Positions 1 to 10,700 of a stretch of 64,000 nucleotides of DNA are shown piece by piece. Numbering within the stretch: the stretch's first letter is position 1; every line of letters begins with the position of its first letter. This DNA comes from Diogma glabrata (Eukaryota > Arthropoda > Insecta > Diptera > Cylindrotomidae). The notes beneath the pieces are model-generated. The model did not search any database. It saw only the letters and a program-made list of their open reading frames with translations, and was not told the origin of the DNA. The DNA is taken from contig OY856187.1 in the NCBI GenBank assembly GCA_963693315.1, forward strand, positions 74,717,394 to 74,781,393. Direction: 5' to 3'. The position numbers and the translations under genes are program-made.

Positions 1-545
1 ACCTTGTCACCTTGTTTCTTATCTTTTGATCTTGTTAGAAAATTTATAACAAGAAAAAATTTAGTTTATCAAATAGTTTATCCCTTCTTTAACGATGACT
101 ATTTCAATAAAAAGGTTTATGAGGTTGAGGGAAATGAGATTCAAAACGACATCTTTCTAGTGTTATATAACTTTTTTGAGTATTAGTAATAGGATCGAAA
201 TTGATATTTTTGAAAAACAAAAACTGTTTTGTAAAACTGAAAATAGGTTGCAGAACTGAAAATAGCTACCGTTTAAATAAAAGATTGCTTCATCTTCGAA
301 GATTGGTACTGCAAGCAATTTCGATGTTACCCAAATCTGCTTTATGTATCGGTAGTTCTTTCCTATTACTTAGCATAACATACTTTATAGTATACTGTGA
401 CATGTTCAATGACAAATAAGAGAGCAGTATTGTTTTTGTCCTCATAAATAATTTGCTGCGAAAGTTGCACATTGTTATTGGTCCTTCGAGCCGGATAACC
501 CTTATAAATCAGAAGAAACCATAAAAGACATGGATATAGTTTCTA
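1..545. other. AT-rich sequence, nothing assigned
   Basis: Short open frames here on both strands overlap one another and show no recognisable motif or coding-like composition. I see no gene, RNA or repeat boundary. Confidence 0.5.
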
Positions 546-1041
546 CACAGAGAGAAAAAAAGAGTTAAATTTGATAAAAAAATCATCAAATTGATGATTT
601 TTGTATATCAATATATGGACGAGAATATGAGTTCTCAAATTGATATAAAATGCTGCATCAGATTGAACTTTGGTTTGTTTTTTTGAGTTGATGTAAATCT
701 ACTGATTATGATAAACAAATTTCTTATTTTGATATTATATTCTCGATATTATTCTCAAAGCTTATAAACTTGTTGTATCAAATCAATACCAAAAGTATCA
801 ATTTAAGATGGAGTTGTATTTCTTCAAGAATTTGAGCAGAAGAAGTTGAGAAACCAAAAGCTCATTTTAAGAAATTCTGATCATTTTAAGAATTTTTTTG
901 ATCGACATGATCGTATGTTACTTTTGGTATTGATCCGATATATTTCATTTTGAATCAATTCATTATCATTTTAAGAAAAATGTTTTCTCAAATCGAAGAT
1001 GACAATATTTAGTTTGAGAAAAGATTTTTTCTCAATTTCAG
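546..1041. repeat. AT-rich repeat block with CACAGAGAGAAAAAA end
   Basis: The block starts with CACAGAGAGAAAAAAAG and ends with TTTTTTCTCAATTTCAGTG, which is roughly inverted relative to the start. Inside are many variants of TTCTCAAATTGAT and ATCATTTTAAGAA. The block at 5068-6480 ends with the same terminal motif in inverted form (TTTTTTTTCTCTCTGTGT) and has the same internal vocabulary, so both probably belong to one non-coding foldback-like family. No clear target duplication was found. Confidence 0.35.
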
Positions 1042-2520
1042 TGGGAATGCGGTACGTTCAGCGACACCCACAAAAGCAAATAAAAAGCTGCCTGTCAGGG
1101 TTTTTAAGCCCGCGGGAAGATTTTTACATGCTTCGGTATTGCTAAATGTATCGGACATGCACTCGATGTTGTACGGCTATTTAGATTGACTTATGGCTGT
1201 CAGAGTTGTTTCTTATCACATAGACCTTTAAGAAACATCACTACTGAGACAGCTATAACCCGTAAAATAGCAACCTTGGAAAAATAAGGAACTGGAATAA
1301 AACTCTCAACCCACTGATGTTCCATTAACCTTAAACGGGATAAAAAAATCACTATTTTTAAAAAATATTCTTTTATTTTAAATAGATAATTTAAAAAAAA
1401 AAAATTATAATTTTTAACTATTTTTTATTTATTTTGTACAAATGAGCTAATCGAATTGAGAATAGTTGGCTTCCACATTCCTTGCTTATTTGTTGCAGGA
1501 GTTCTTGTATTTGGTCTCGTAGCGTAGTGAATTATTTTGATCAGTTTTAACTGTCATAGCTCTGTAAAAATTTAAATAAAAAATAAAATTAAATTACTAT
1601 TGAAGTGAATCAGATAAATTAGTTAAAGTTTGCTGAAATAAGTGACGTCTATTGAGGGAAAAAATCAATCCACTGCATGCGTGTCGTAAGAGGCGACTGA
1701 AATGCGGAGTTGTAGCGTGGCTAACCCAATTTCATCATAGGCCCACCTGTGGAGTTGAGGTCCCCTTCTTCAAAAAAATCAGCCCACCGCACTCATGCGT
1801 GTCGTAAAAGGCAATTTTCCTCGTCCCGTAAAAAACAATTGTTAATAAAAGACAACATAAACCTTGGAATGGAACATCTTTTTGGTTTAGACCTCCCTTG
1901 CTATTGTACCTGGACAATCTGTTTGAATCAAACGTGGAACGTGAGAATACTGTTCCAACCCGGAAGCCTCCAGAATCTAATTGGGCAGGCAACAGAATAC
2001 CAGATAGATTTTTTTTTATGGATGCGATGAATGTTTCGGTATTGAGACAGCTATTCGCCTAAACAAACAACACTCTCGGTTCCCCATGAACTCCCATGCA
2101 GGAGTCATGCAACCATGATAAAAATTGAATTATTTAAAAAAAACAAAGAACAAAATTAAAAAAGGGAAAAAAACAATAACTAGAAAATAAAGAAGAATAA
2201 TAATAATAATTTAAAAAAAAATTAAGTATAGGAAAAAACAAAAAAAAACAAATGGATATGGGCTAAGAGAAATAAAATACTTAAGGGAATGATTACCCTG
2301 TACGATATCAAAAGAGTAGGCAAGAAACAGGAGGAATATGATAACAGTGTAGACTTAAAAACAACTGCCGAAAGGAATGGTTACCTCGTGTGCCTGAGGG
2401 GCAGTAGGTAGGTTTATACCGTCCATGCCCTGTTTGGGTTAATTCGACGACTAACGACGACGTCAGTTGTGTGAAATTGTGCTGAGTAATTTTTCACACT
2501 GCAGCGGGTGCCCAACTAGC
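1042..2520. repeat. GC-richer block of unassigned repeat-like sequence
   Basis: The base composition differs from the AT-rich surroundings. The motif CATGCGTGTCGTAARAGGC occurs twice, at about 1676 and 1794. The block also has an A-rich stretch at 2120-2260 and a segment near 2390-2510 with ACGACTAACGACGACG. No open frame longer than about 90 codons is present, and those overlapping on both strands look accidental. It may be the remains of a non-LTR element or SINE, but I cannot name the family. Confidence 0.3.
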
Positions 2521-3876
2521 AAACTTACTTCTCAATTTGGAATTATATAAGTTTTAGCTTCAATAAAGCTTCACTTAAGCTTCTTAGTGGAAGCTAGTTA
2601 TATTTTACTTGTATAAAGTTTCGGTATATAACTTCCACAGAGAAGTTCTCCGCACCGCCGGAATGAAAGCTTCTAAAATATTTCTATATTAAATATAAGA
2701 AGCTTTACCGAAATTTATCTAGAGATCACTAAATAGAGCTTCTGAAAAAAGGTTATCGAAGTTATAGCTGTCATTAGGATTGTAGTTGTTTCGGTTGGAA
2801 CTGTTTACAGATCGTATAGAAGCACAGCTGTCATACTCTAAAAATTGCTTCAATATCTGAAACGAAATATTTCAAACTGACGGAAGCTATTGCTTCTATT
2901 ATTTCAACTAAATTTAGATGTAGCAAATATAGTGTAATTCAGGGGATTACTTTTTATGGAAAAAGATATGTGACATGTAATTTCAATGGGTTTATACGAA
3001 ATTGAAGCTTATACGAAATTGAAATCGTTTCGTTTTTGTCAAAAAAGTATTGTGCATAAGGTGGTTTTTGTTTTTTAATCTATTATTTAGACTTATTTTG
3101 CTCAAGGCGTGGAAAGGCGGGGAAAGTTCTCCAAATGGCCTTTATCGAAACTGCTTAGAAATTTTAAAGAAACTATGAAGGTGGGAAAGTTAGTTTCGGT
3201 AAGACTGTTTAGTGTTTTAAAAGAAGTTAAAATGCTTGTTGGGTTGTCACCCTCACTCTCGTTATTTTGCTCTTCTGGCCGTCAATTTAGAATTAATTGT
3301 ATTATTTCGGGTTAGGTTTTTCCTTTAGTTGTATGGCCCCCCATTAATTTGGGGAGTTCAAAGAGAAAGAAGAAGTTTTTACTTTTTGGACGGTAAAAAC
3401 TTCTAATATCTAAAAATTCAATGGGGAATAAAAAACGGCATCGCAGAAGTCTTTATATTTCTGGGACTTGTTTAAGGCTGGGAGGAGCTTGCCAAGGACT
3501 GACCGGGCTGGCGGCTTATTGTTGTCTCTGCTAAGTTCCTTAATGGGACATAAAGCCGAAGTGTGTTTTGAAAGTTGTGAAATTAGTGGCGAAAAATATC
3601 TTTTGCCATTTCTGATGAAATGTTTCAAAAATAATATTTTTGAAACATTTCACCAGAAACCCGTATACTTATAAACATACCATAACTACACTCAATAACT
3701 ACACACTTTTCATGATCTAAGACTGCCTTGCAAAAGATGAATGGACTGTACTGAATTATTTATTTTGGACTTTATTTAACTAGTATAAAAGGATCAAGTT
3801 AATGCATAATCAAATTAATACATTCAATTATATATTATGTACCGTTATAGTTTAATTGTGATCAAAACTTGTTTAC
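2521..3876. other. Unassigned; AAGCTTC-rich stretch and one unrecognised frame
   Basis: 2540-2920 repeats AAGCTT/GAAGCTT motifs without a clean period. A minus-strand open frame at 3410-3628 (72 codons) lies downstream of the decayed gene at 3877-4520 and could hold a further exon of it. I do not recognise its protein. A plus-strand frame overlaps the same bases, so coding status is undecided. Confidence 0.3.
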
Positions 3877-4520
3877 CTGGGTCAGTTGGCATATTGTTCA
3901 AATCCTTTAGACTTTGCTTATCTTTAATTAGTTTGCGTAGCACTGGTACCACAACTTCGAAAAAATGTTTTGCCTTCTCCAAAAGTTTTTCATGTTTATT
4001 CGGAAAGAGTCTTTTAAAATCTAAATCAATCTGTAGAAAAAAAAAGATTCTGTAATTCCAAAACAGTCTTAAAATGCCTTCAACTTCAAACTTACCAAAA
4101 TGCTGGCATTATAGCATTTCTATAAAGTGGCCAGTCATTAAAAAATGTTTTAAAGATTTATCCTTTGCTTCTTTAAACTCCCTTAGACGACCCTCACAAC
4201 TCCGTATCCAATAACTTTCTATAGTCAGCCACGGCTCTTGAATGACAGGTAAGGTTTGCTTCAGCTCTTGAAATTCTTTTTTATCATATTCAGTAAGATC
4301 AACCGTCGAAGGACCTAATATTAAAAATAATATAAAAACGAAGTTTAATGCGATGCATTTGTCTGAAACAATTGTAAGAAGTTTTACCAAACAATTGTAA
4401 TCCTGAAGTTGTTGGAGTATCCAATCGAATTTTTTTCGGTGTAATCAAGCAACCTGCACCTCTTAATTTGGTCGAAGAATTTTTATACAAATTGTATAAT
4501 TTCCTTTTGGAATTTTGCCA
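3877..4520 (-). pseudogene. Decayed three-exon gene of an expanded insect protein family (unnamed)
   Basis: Three minus-strand blocks read as exons. Exon A runs from about 4520 to 4388, ends at CAATTTGTTTG-type sequence before a GTAAAA donor, and encodes KLYNLYKNSSTKLRGAGCL. Exon B (4314-4096) follows a 73-bp intron and encodes WLTIESYWIRSCEGRLREF. Exon C (4030-3877) follows a 65-bp intron ending TTTTCTACAG, encodes LDFKRLFPNKHEKLLEKAKH, and ends at a GTAAAC donor. Within exon B a one-base loss in the A/T run near 4138-4146 moves the frame. The other frame continues with NDWPLYRNAIMPAF, which fits the W-P pattern I recall in lineage-expanded uncharacterised insect proteins (with DF..L[FY]P next). 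The phase of the last junction does not fit cleanly, so this is probably a pseudogene. Family assignment is from memory. Confidence 0.45.
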
Positions 4521-5067
4521 TCATAATAGTTATAGTTTTAAAAACAAAAAAACTGTTAGATTTAAAACTTATTTTAAATGTTTTTAAAACTTTTCATGCA
4601 ATTTTTAACATTTTTTTTGCAAGTATTTAGTACTTTATACTTTAGAGCTTTAGAGCTCAGAAATCGATAATATCGGTTGATAAGACCGACAAGAAACCAT
4701 AATGTATGTATTTACCCAGAAATTTTTGTCCCCGTTGTGCTTCAAGCCAATTGTTTAAAATATCCGATTTTCACCTTCGATTGACTTGAAATTTTGTGTG
4801 TGATGTAATTTAATTCAATAATTTAAGCACCAATAGTAGCAATTACATGCATCAAATAAACTGAACCCAGGACTCCTGGCAAACTGAATGAGCCAAACCT
4901 CGTTCTGTGCACGCAAGTTTACTTTAATGAACGCAGAAATTTAGAAAAACATGCAACTTGCCTTTTGAACTCTTATTATTGCTGATTTTAAGCACAGCTA
5001 GTATCAATTCTTGCACGGACACAAACTTTTTTTTTCACAAGTTATAAGACGCGTTCATCTGCTGAAA
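4521..5067. other. AT-rich spacer, nothing assigned
   Basis: I see no open frame of note, no inverted repeats and no RNA signals. An upstream exon of the decayed gene could lie here, but none can be recognised. Confidence 0.4.
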
Positions 5068-6480
5068 AACCCTCTCACTGAATAATGTATCGTAATTTTT
5101 TCTTCGAACGTATTATATCAAAAAAAATTATTATCATTTCGATCTTATTCTTATACGTTCAATTTGCGAGAAAAAGAATGAAATCGAGAAATTTTTTTTC
5201 TCAATTTTATCTACGTAAGATCAAATCGAAAGTAATCGAATATTAATTATTTTCCTTTCGATCTCATAAGTTTAATTTGAGAGAAAAATAATAAAACTGA
5301 GAATTTTTTTTCTCAATTTTATATACGTTGATCCAACCGAGAATAATCGAGTATTAGTTAGTTTCATTTCGATCTCATAAGTTCAATTTGAGAGAAAAGG
5401 TATAAAATCGATAATTTTTTTTCCTTTATTTTATCTATAGTAGAATTTTTTTGCCAGCGAACACAAAGTTTGTTTGTTATGCGCATATTGTTTGCACATG
5501 CGCTTGCACATGCGCATATTGTTTGCACATTCAGTGTCCCATTGAAATGGACCAAAAAAACGCATAAAATTTATAAATTACTATTGAAATTCAACCAATT
5601 ATAATAGAAACCCAAAAACTAGTAGAAATATTAATGATTTTGTAGGAAATATAACAAAATTTTGATAATTAAAAATAATTATAGTAAAAATAACGACGCC
5701 TATGGAAACAAATATCACAACAAACAAATGGTACGAACTAGAAGTAGAAATTTAACTTATATAATTGTTTTGAAAACAAATTTATCCCAAAATAAATAAT
5801 ACATCTCTGTTTTACTTTTTATCTCTTGCTGCGTCGTAGCTGTCAGAAATTCGCTGGCAAAAAAATTCTACTATACGTGGATCAAATTGAGAATACTCGC
5901 GTATAACTTATTATTATCTGATCTTTAAGTTTCAAAAAGAAACAAAAAGGATTAAAATGAATATATTTTACACTCATTTTGACATTTGTGAATCAAATAA
6001 ATGATGGGGAAGTAACAAAGTGATGTGTACTTCTCTGTTCAATTTGAGATGTGGAAATCTTATTGTGATTCAAAAATTTCTTATATTTATACAGAAAAAA
6101 TGAAAACGATCTCTATTTACTCAAAACAAGAATAAATGTATTTCCTATTGTTGAACAAAAACAATTCTCAACTTCAGTATTTCATTCTTCTGTAGGATGA
6201 TCGAATTGATAGTTTTTTCTTACTTTTAAAGTTTTGTTGTATTAAAATGATATAAATTTACTCGAAATGAGAATAAATGTATCTTCTGTTTTTAATCATA
6301 TATAATTCTCAATAATAGTATTTTATTCACTTTTTTGTGTGATCGAATTGATAGTTTTATCTCAGTTTTAAATTTCGGAGTATTAAAATGATTTAAATTT
6401 TCTCAAATTAAGAAGAAACTGAATTTTCTATTTTCAATCATGCACAATTCTCAAATCTAGAATTTTTTTTCTCTCTGTGT
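5068..6480. repeat. Tandem satellite-like block, units about 115 and 143 bp
   Basis: Units starting GATCTYATAAGTTYAATTTG recur at 5141, 5260 and 5373 (spacing 119 and 113 bp), each with a run of T followed by CTCAATTTTAT. A second unit type starting GATCGAATTGATAGTTTT recurs at 6198 and 6341 (143 bp). The block ends with TTTTTTTTCTCTCTGTGT, inverted relative to the start of the block at 546. It is interrupted by a MITE at 5438-5873. No coding capacity. Confidence 0.6.
5438..5873. mobile_element. TA-flanked MITE with 24-bp terminal inverted repeats
   Basis: The left end TAGTAGAATTTTTTTGCC is matched by the inverted right end GGCAAAAAAATTCTACTA over 24 bp, and TA stands on both sides. The neighbouring satellite units show the uninterrupted target (ATCTACGT), so the insertion can be read directly. 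At 436 bp with no open frame it fits a non-autonomous TA-target DNA transposon such as a Tc1/mariner-type MITE. Inside, GCGCATATTGTTTGCACAT is repeated twice (about 5482 and 5513). Confidence 0.75.
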
Positions 6481-7980
6481 ACTCTATTAAGACGGACTGC
6501 ATTTTTATCTTATCTTAGAAATTTTTAAATAGAAAAAGATGCCAAGATAAAGTCGTCTTTTTGAAAACAGATATGTGTTTTTGTATCCTGGTTTTTAGCA
6601 ATTGTTTTGTTTGATTCCCCAACTAGAATAACTTCACAAACGAAGCACTCCTGATGGTAGAAGGTTTTGGATTGATTTTTAAACGACAGAGTTTTGTTCT
6701 TGGCAGAATGGGAAGGACAGTGGAGAATTATGATAGGAGATAGCCAGACAGATTTTAGGAAATGGTTTCCTTCCACTCTGAACTAACTTTTCTCCTAAAC
6801 TATTGAAATTATTAAATAAAAATTAAGCACACATTTTCTCAGCTTTATCTATTTTTATGTAATTAATTATTCAACTTTCAAATAATTAATATATATCGCA
6901 TTGTTACTAATAATGCCACAATAAAGTGATATATTGTAAATATTTGAAAAAATTAACAGTTAGTAAAATAAAAATAAATTAGGTTGAGAAAACTTATATT
7001 TCAAAAAATCAATAAATTATTATTAATACCATTTTGATTTTCTAGACAATCTCTAGTCTATCTTCTAGTTTATTCTTCTAGGGTAATTTATTCTTCTAGT
7101 CTACAAAGGAAACTATAGTGTCAGTGTTACCGACCCGTCGTTTTATACAATGAAAAATGAGCTTGTAACTTTTGGTTACTACCGATAATTCTAACTTTAA
7201 AACAATCAAAACCAACTCCTTAGTTAACTAAATTTTTTTTCGTTCTTACCACTCCATCTATAATCTAGTATTTTTGTTCTTTAAAAAAATTTAAGATCGC
7301 ACTAAAATACATAAGGTAGATCCTCTATTTAAGGATGGTATCACCATGCTCATTAATCTGTTAAAATTTCTTAATCTATCAAAATTTCTAAACTCCATAC
7401 TCCTATAGGTTTGTGATCAGTAATGGCTGCCTTTTTAACGTCAAAAATTCTCTTGCAAACAAAATCTTTCTATATCAGTACTGCCTTGTAACTTCTCTTT
7501 ATCATTCTTGTTCTAATGGTTGTAAAACCTGTGGTTAAACCTGCATAAAAATAAATTTTCTAATTCTATCATAGAATTAATTTTTTGTAACACATGCACA
7601 AAAAATATCCAATTTTGTTCTAAAATAGAATAAACGAAAAATATACGAGACGATCCACGCCAAACGGGCCACCGCTGCGACTAAAATTTGGAGGGGCTTA
7701 ATAAAACGTGAGATGGCTCCAAATTTTTGTATTGATGTCCTATTTATTGATGTTATTGATGTCCTATATGGCACGTGGCGTTTTAGAATTTTTAAAATGG
7801 CGCCTTCAAAATGAAGGGTTAATCCCAACATTTTTCAACATCGTACGTAGAAACTATAGTTACTACTTACTAACAAAAACTAATAATTTTATAAAATAGA
7901 TTGTTAATTTTAAAACAATTGTAGGAGTACTATCTTGATATGATTAATAAAAAAAATCAAAATGGCGAAAATCAATTCAT
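6481..7980. other. Unassigned AT-rich sequence with a PLE-like scrap
   Basis: At 7577-7640 TTTTTTGTAACACATGC and nearby bases match, in inverted orientation, the sequence just upstream of the Penelope coding fragment at 10510-10570, so a small PLE piece lies here. A minus-strand frame at 6525-6776 is open for 83 codons but resembles no family convincingly. The rest shows nothing. Confidence 0.35.
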
Positions 7981-7983
7981 CAA

Positions 7984-8710
7984 CCCCAGGTTAGAAATGC
8001 CAAGGCTTATCGAATGGGCCAAGCATGGCCCAAGCTTGGAAAACTAAGAAATGATTATCAAGGCATGGCCAAGTGGTAGTCTGATACACTTTGTCATACT
8101 AAGCCAATGGTTAAAATAAATAAATAAGTTTATCATTTGACTACTATATTTAGTTTTGGGCCAAGCTTACTCCAATGTTGAAACAAATTTATTGTAATCG
8201 TTATATAATTTCAGCATTTTTATATTTTTAGGATCAATGTATAGAAGGCCTTCATCAGTGCAATGATGGACTATAACCAACAAATTTACAATATATATAT
8301 TTACAATATATGATATGAATTCCATTACAATACCCGGGTAAGAAAAGGCTAAGTGGCCAGACCTGGGCCCAGCCTGCATCAGTTTTTGGGGGTTGGGCCA
8401 AACTTAATATTTGCAAACGGCCAAGTGTGGACTGATGTCCTTGGGCCAAGTCTGGCAAATAAGACTTGGGCCACGTCTACCAAACCAATTTTTTTCCAGA
8501 CCTCCTTTAAATGTGTGGAAAGAAGTTGTGGAAAGAGTACCATTTATAAAATTAGAGAAAAACTTAATATGGCTTGCACATGTTTACATTAGACTAGTGA
8601 ATAATGCGTTACATAGTAAACCAAATCTTGGTTCAGTCTAGGCATTTATAACTCGCCAATACTGGGCCAACATTGGTTCGTTGCTTAATATTGGCGGCTC
8701 CTACCCGGGG
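7984..8710. mobile_element. TIR element rich in GGCCA/TGGCC motifs (copy 1)
   Basis: The left end CCCCAGGTTAGAAATGCC is inverted relative to the right end GGCGGCTCCTACCCGGGG (consensus CCCCRGGTAGRA..GCC). CAA flanks both sides (7981-7983, 8711-8713). Inside, TGGGCCAAG, GGCCAAG and TGGCCCA recur many times in both orientations in a GC-rich island. The element at 60303-61101 shares the ends and the motif vocabulary. No transposase is seen. The superfamily is unknown to me. Confidence 0.5.
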
Positions 8711-8713
8711 CAA

Positions 8714-9744
8714 CCATAAATCATGCAAGTCAATTCATAAACGGTCTAAGCTGGTTCAAATATCCATTTTATAATTTAATTCTTTTAAATTTTTATTAAT
8801 ATCTTTGTCATAAGAAGTTAATTAGTTTGTTAGATAAATTACTTTGATTTACTTTTATTGTTTTTTGAACAAAAATTAATTATAATGTATAGTATTGAAT
8901 TCTCATTGAATAAAAAATTGAAAAGCTATGAATTCGATTTATTTGTTTTAAAATTGGCCCAGCATTGTATTTAAATAGTGTTCCAATGTGTAAAAATAAT
9001 AATGGTACATGGTTATCATTTAAGGTTAAAACAACATTCAACCAAATTTATTGTTAGACTTGTCCCAACAATCTTCGACCTTAAAACAAGCTTGGCTCAA
9101 TGTAAAAACAATCCTCTCTGCTTACCTGGAACTTTGCATTTTTACATTTAAACTTTACATTAACATTTACATTTAATTATTTTTATTCTCTTCCATTTAA
9201 TTATATCAGCTTTATTTGTATGTTTTTTCGATAATAATAGTATGTATTTTGTATTGTTTTGTAGCCTATAGCCTAATTAGTTTAACCTATTGTCTAATGA
9301 AAATTTTGCTATAAAAAAATTATCATTTTTCAATTGGTATGGTCAAATTGTTTTGATTTCATTAAAATTATTTGCAAATTATAATCACAATTGCTTTGAT
9401 AAGTTTTGTTCAAAAATCAAATTTTAATTTAAATTCTCTTATTTCGTTTAGTTGAACTTGGTTGATTGTATGAGAAGGGCGTTTTTTATCATCAGGTTTT
9501 TTTTATGAAGAAATTTGATTTATCAATTAAAACAATAAAGATTTATTGTTTTAATTGACGAAAATGTTTTTATTTTTTGTAATCCACAATTCTTTGTCAG
9601 AGAATAAAGTATTGTAATCGATTCGTGAATAATGAATTTTATTCTCTCGTAGATTAAAATTCTCGCTCGTGCCTCGCTCAAATTTTAAACTTTTGCTTGC
9701 GAATAAACTGCTTTGTTATTCGCTCATTGATTAAACTACTATTG
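8714..9744. other. AT-rich spacer with one perfect short hairpin
   Basis: No gene is visible. At 9523-9558 TCAATTAAAACAATAAA is followed by a two-base loop and its exact complement, a 17-bp hairpin. Near 9640-9735 a phrase (GTGCCTCGCTCA) recurs inside the hAT element at about 11738. Confidence 0.4.
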
Positions 9745-10040
9745 AAAACACTTATATCAGTCTTAAAATTTCTTTTTATTTAATTAATAAAAACAATATT
9801 TCGGCACATTGCCATTTTCAAGTTGAAAAAAAAAATATATAAAAATTATAAAAATAATACACAAATTAGGTTCACAAAAAACTATCCGTATAAAATGAAA
9901 AACTAAAATGATTTGAAAATTTAAAAAAACAAAAAGACTAGACTGATAAAAACGATCTAAAAAAGCTACGTTGATTTTTTCGAACATATTTTTTTCAAAT
10001 TTAGCAAATATTTATATTCATTGTGCAAAAACGCATTCGC
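9745..10040 (-). repeat. Inverted pseudo-LTR of the Penelope-like element
   Basis: Read on the minus strand, this block matches the 3' end of the PLE, now split into 19388-19497 and 23367-23530. It shares TTTGCACAATG, GAAAAAATCAACGTAG, TTTAGATCGTTTTTAT, TTCATTTTATACGGATAG and AACTTGAAAATGGCAATG, ending near AAGAAATTTTAAGACTGA. Penelope elements commonly carry such a partial inverted end copy upstream. The block includes the last codons of the PLE ORF, as expected for a pseudo-LTR. Confidence 0.7.
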
Positions 10041-10539
10041 ACTAGTAATACACACTATTTTTTGTAACAAGTGCGTAAAATTTATAAATATCTATTTAAT
10101 TGTTCATTTAATCATTTATTTAACAAAGTTATAAACATATTTAAGCTTTTTAAATAATTAAAGTGCGCCATCTTCGTTGTAATAGTTGTAAATTATACTA
10201 GCTCGAAAATATAAACATAAGAATCCAACTAAAACAACGCATAGGAATCCAATAAGAGCTGTCAAAATTGTAAACTTTGAAAACCTAAATACATTGTTTT
10301 TTCTTGCTATTCAAATGATGCAATGTGTTTATGTTGATTTTACTATATGGTAAGTTATTTAAATTATTATTTTGATATTTTAGTGCTATAAAAATATTAT
10401 ATATAGATAGATATATGGATAGATTTAACTACAAATCTCACATGCAGGCGGCAATACGGTCCAGGCTTACAAAACATTTTGTGGTCAAATGTGCGGAAAA
10501 GTAGTTTTTTTTATTCTATTGTAGTACAAAATTGAATAT

Positions 10540-10700
10540 TTTTTACGCATGTGTTACAAAAAATAGTAAAACAACATACCAAAAAATCAAAAATCGCCAA
10601 TAAAATAACAAACACCCTTTACAATAGCTTATTTTCCAAAACAAAAGATAAAATAAATAAATTCAACCAAACAAATGTTATATATGAAATACCTTGCAAG
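10540..10700 (+). pseudogene. Penelope-like polyprotein fragment, linker before GIY-YIG domain
   Basis: An open plus-strand frame reads YNSLFSKTKDKINKF and then NVIYEIPCK, the segment that in Penelope-like elements joins the reverse transcriptase to the C-terminal GIY-YIG endonuclease and carries the conserved IPC motif. The frame is cut exactly at PCK by a hAT insertion that starts at 10701. The coding sequence resumes at 17136 after an 8-bp target duplication. Nothing recognisable of the reverse transcriptase lies upstream, so the element was already 5'-truncated. It is dead as a gene. Confidence 0.7.

Noticed and set aside
6525..6776. LIM-like HQECFVC in an 83-codon minus frame
   Set aside because: The other zinc ligands of a LIM domain are absent and no splice context supports an exon.
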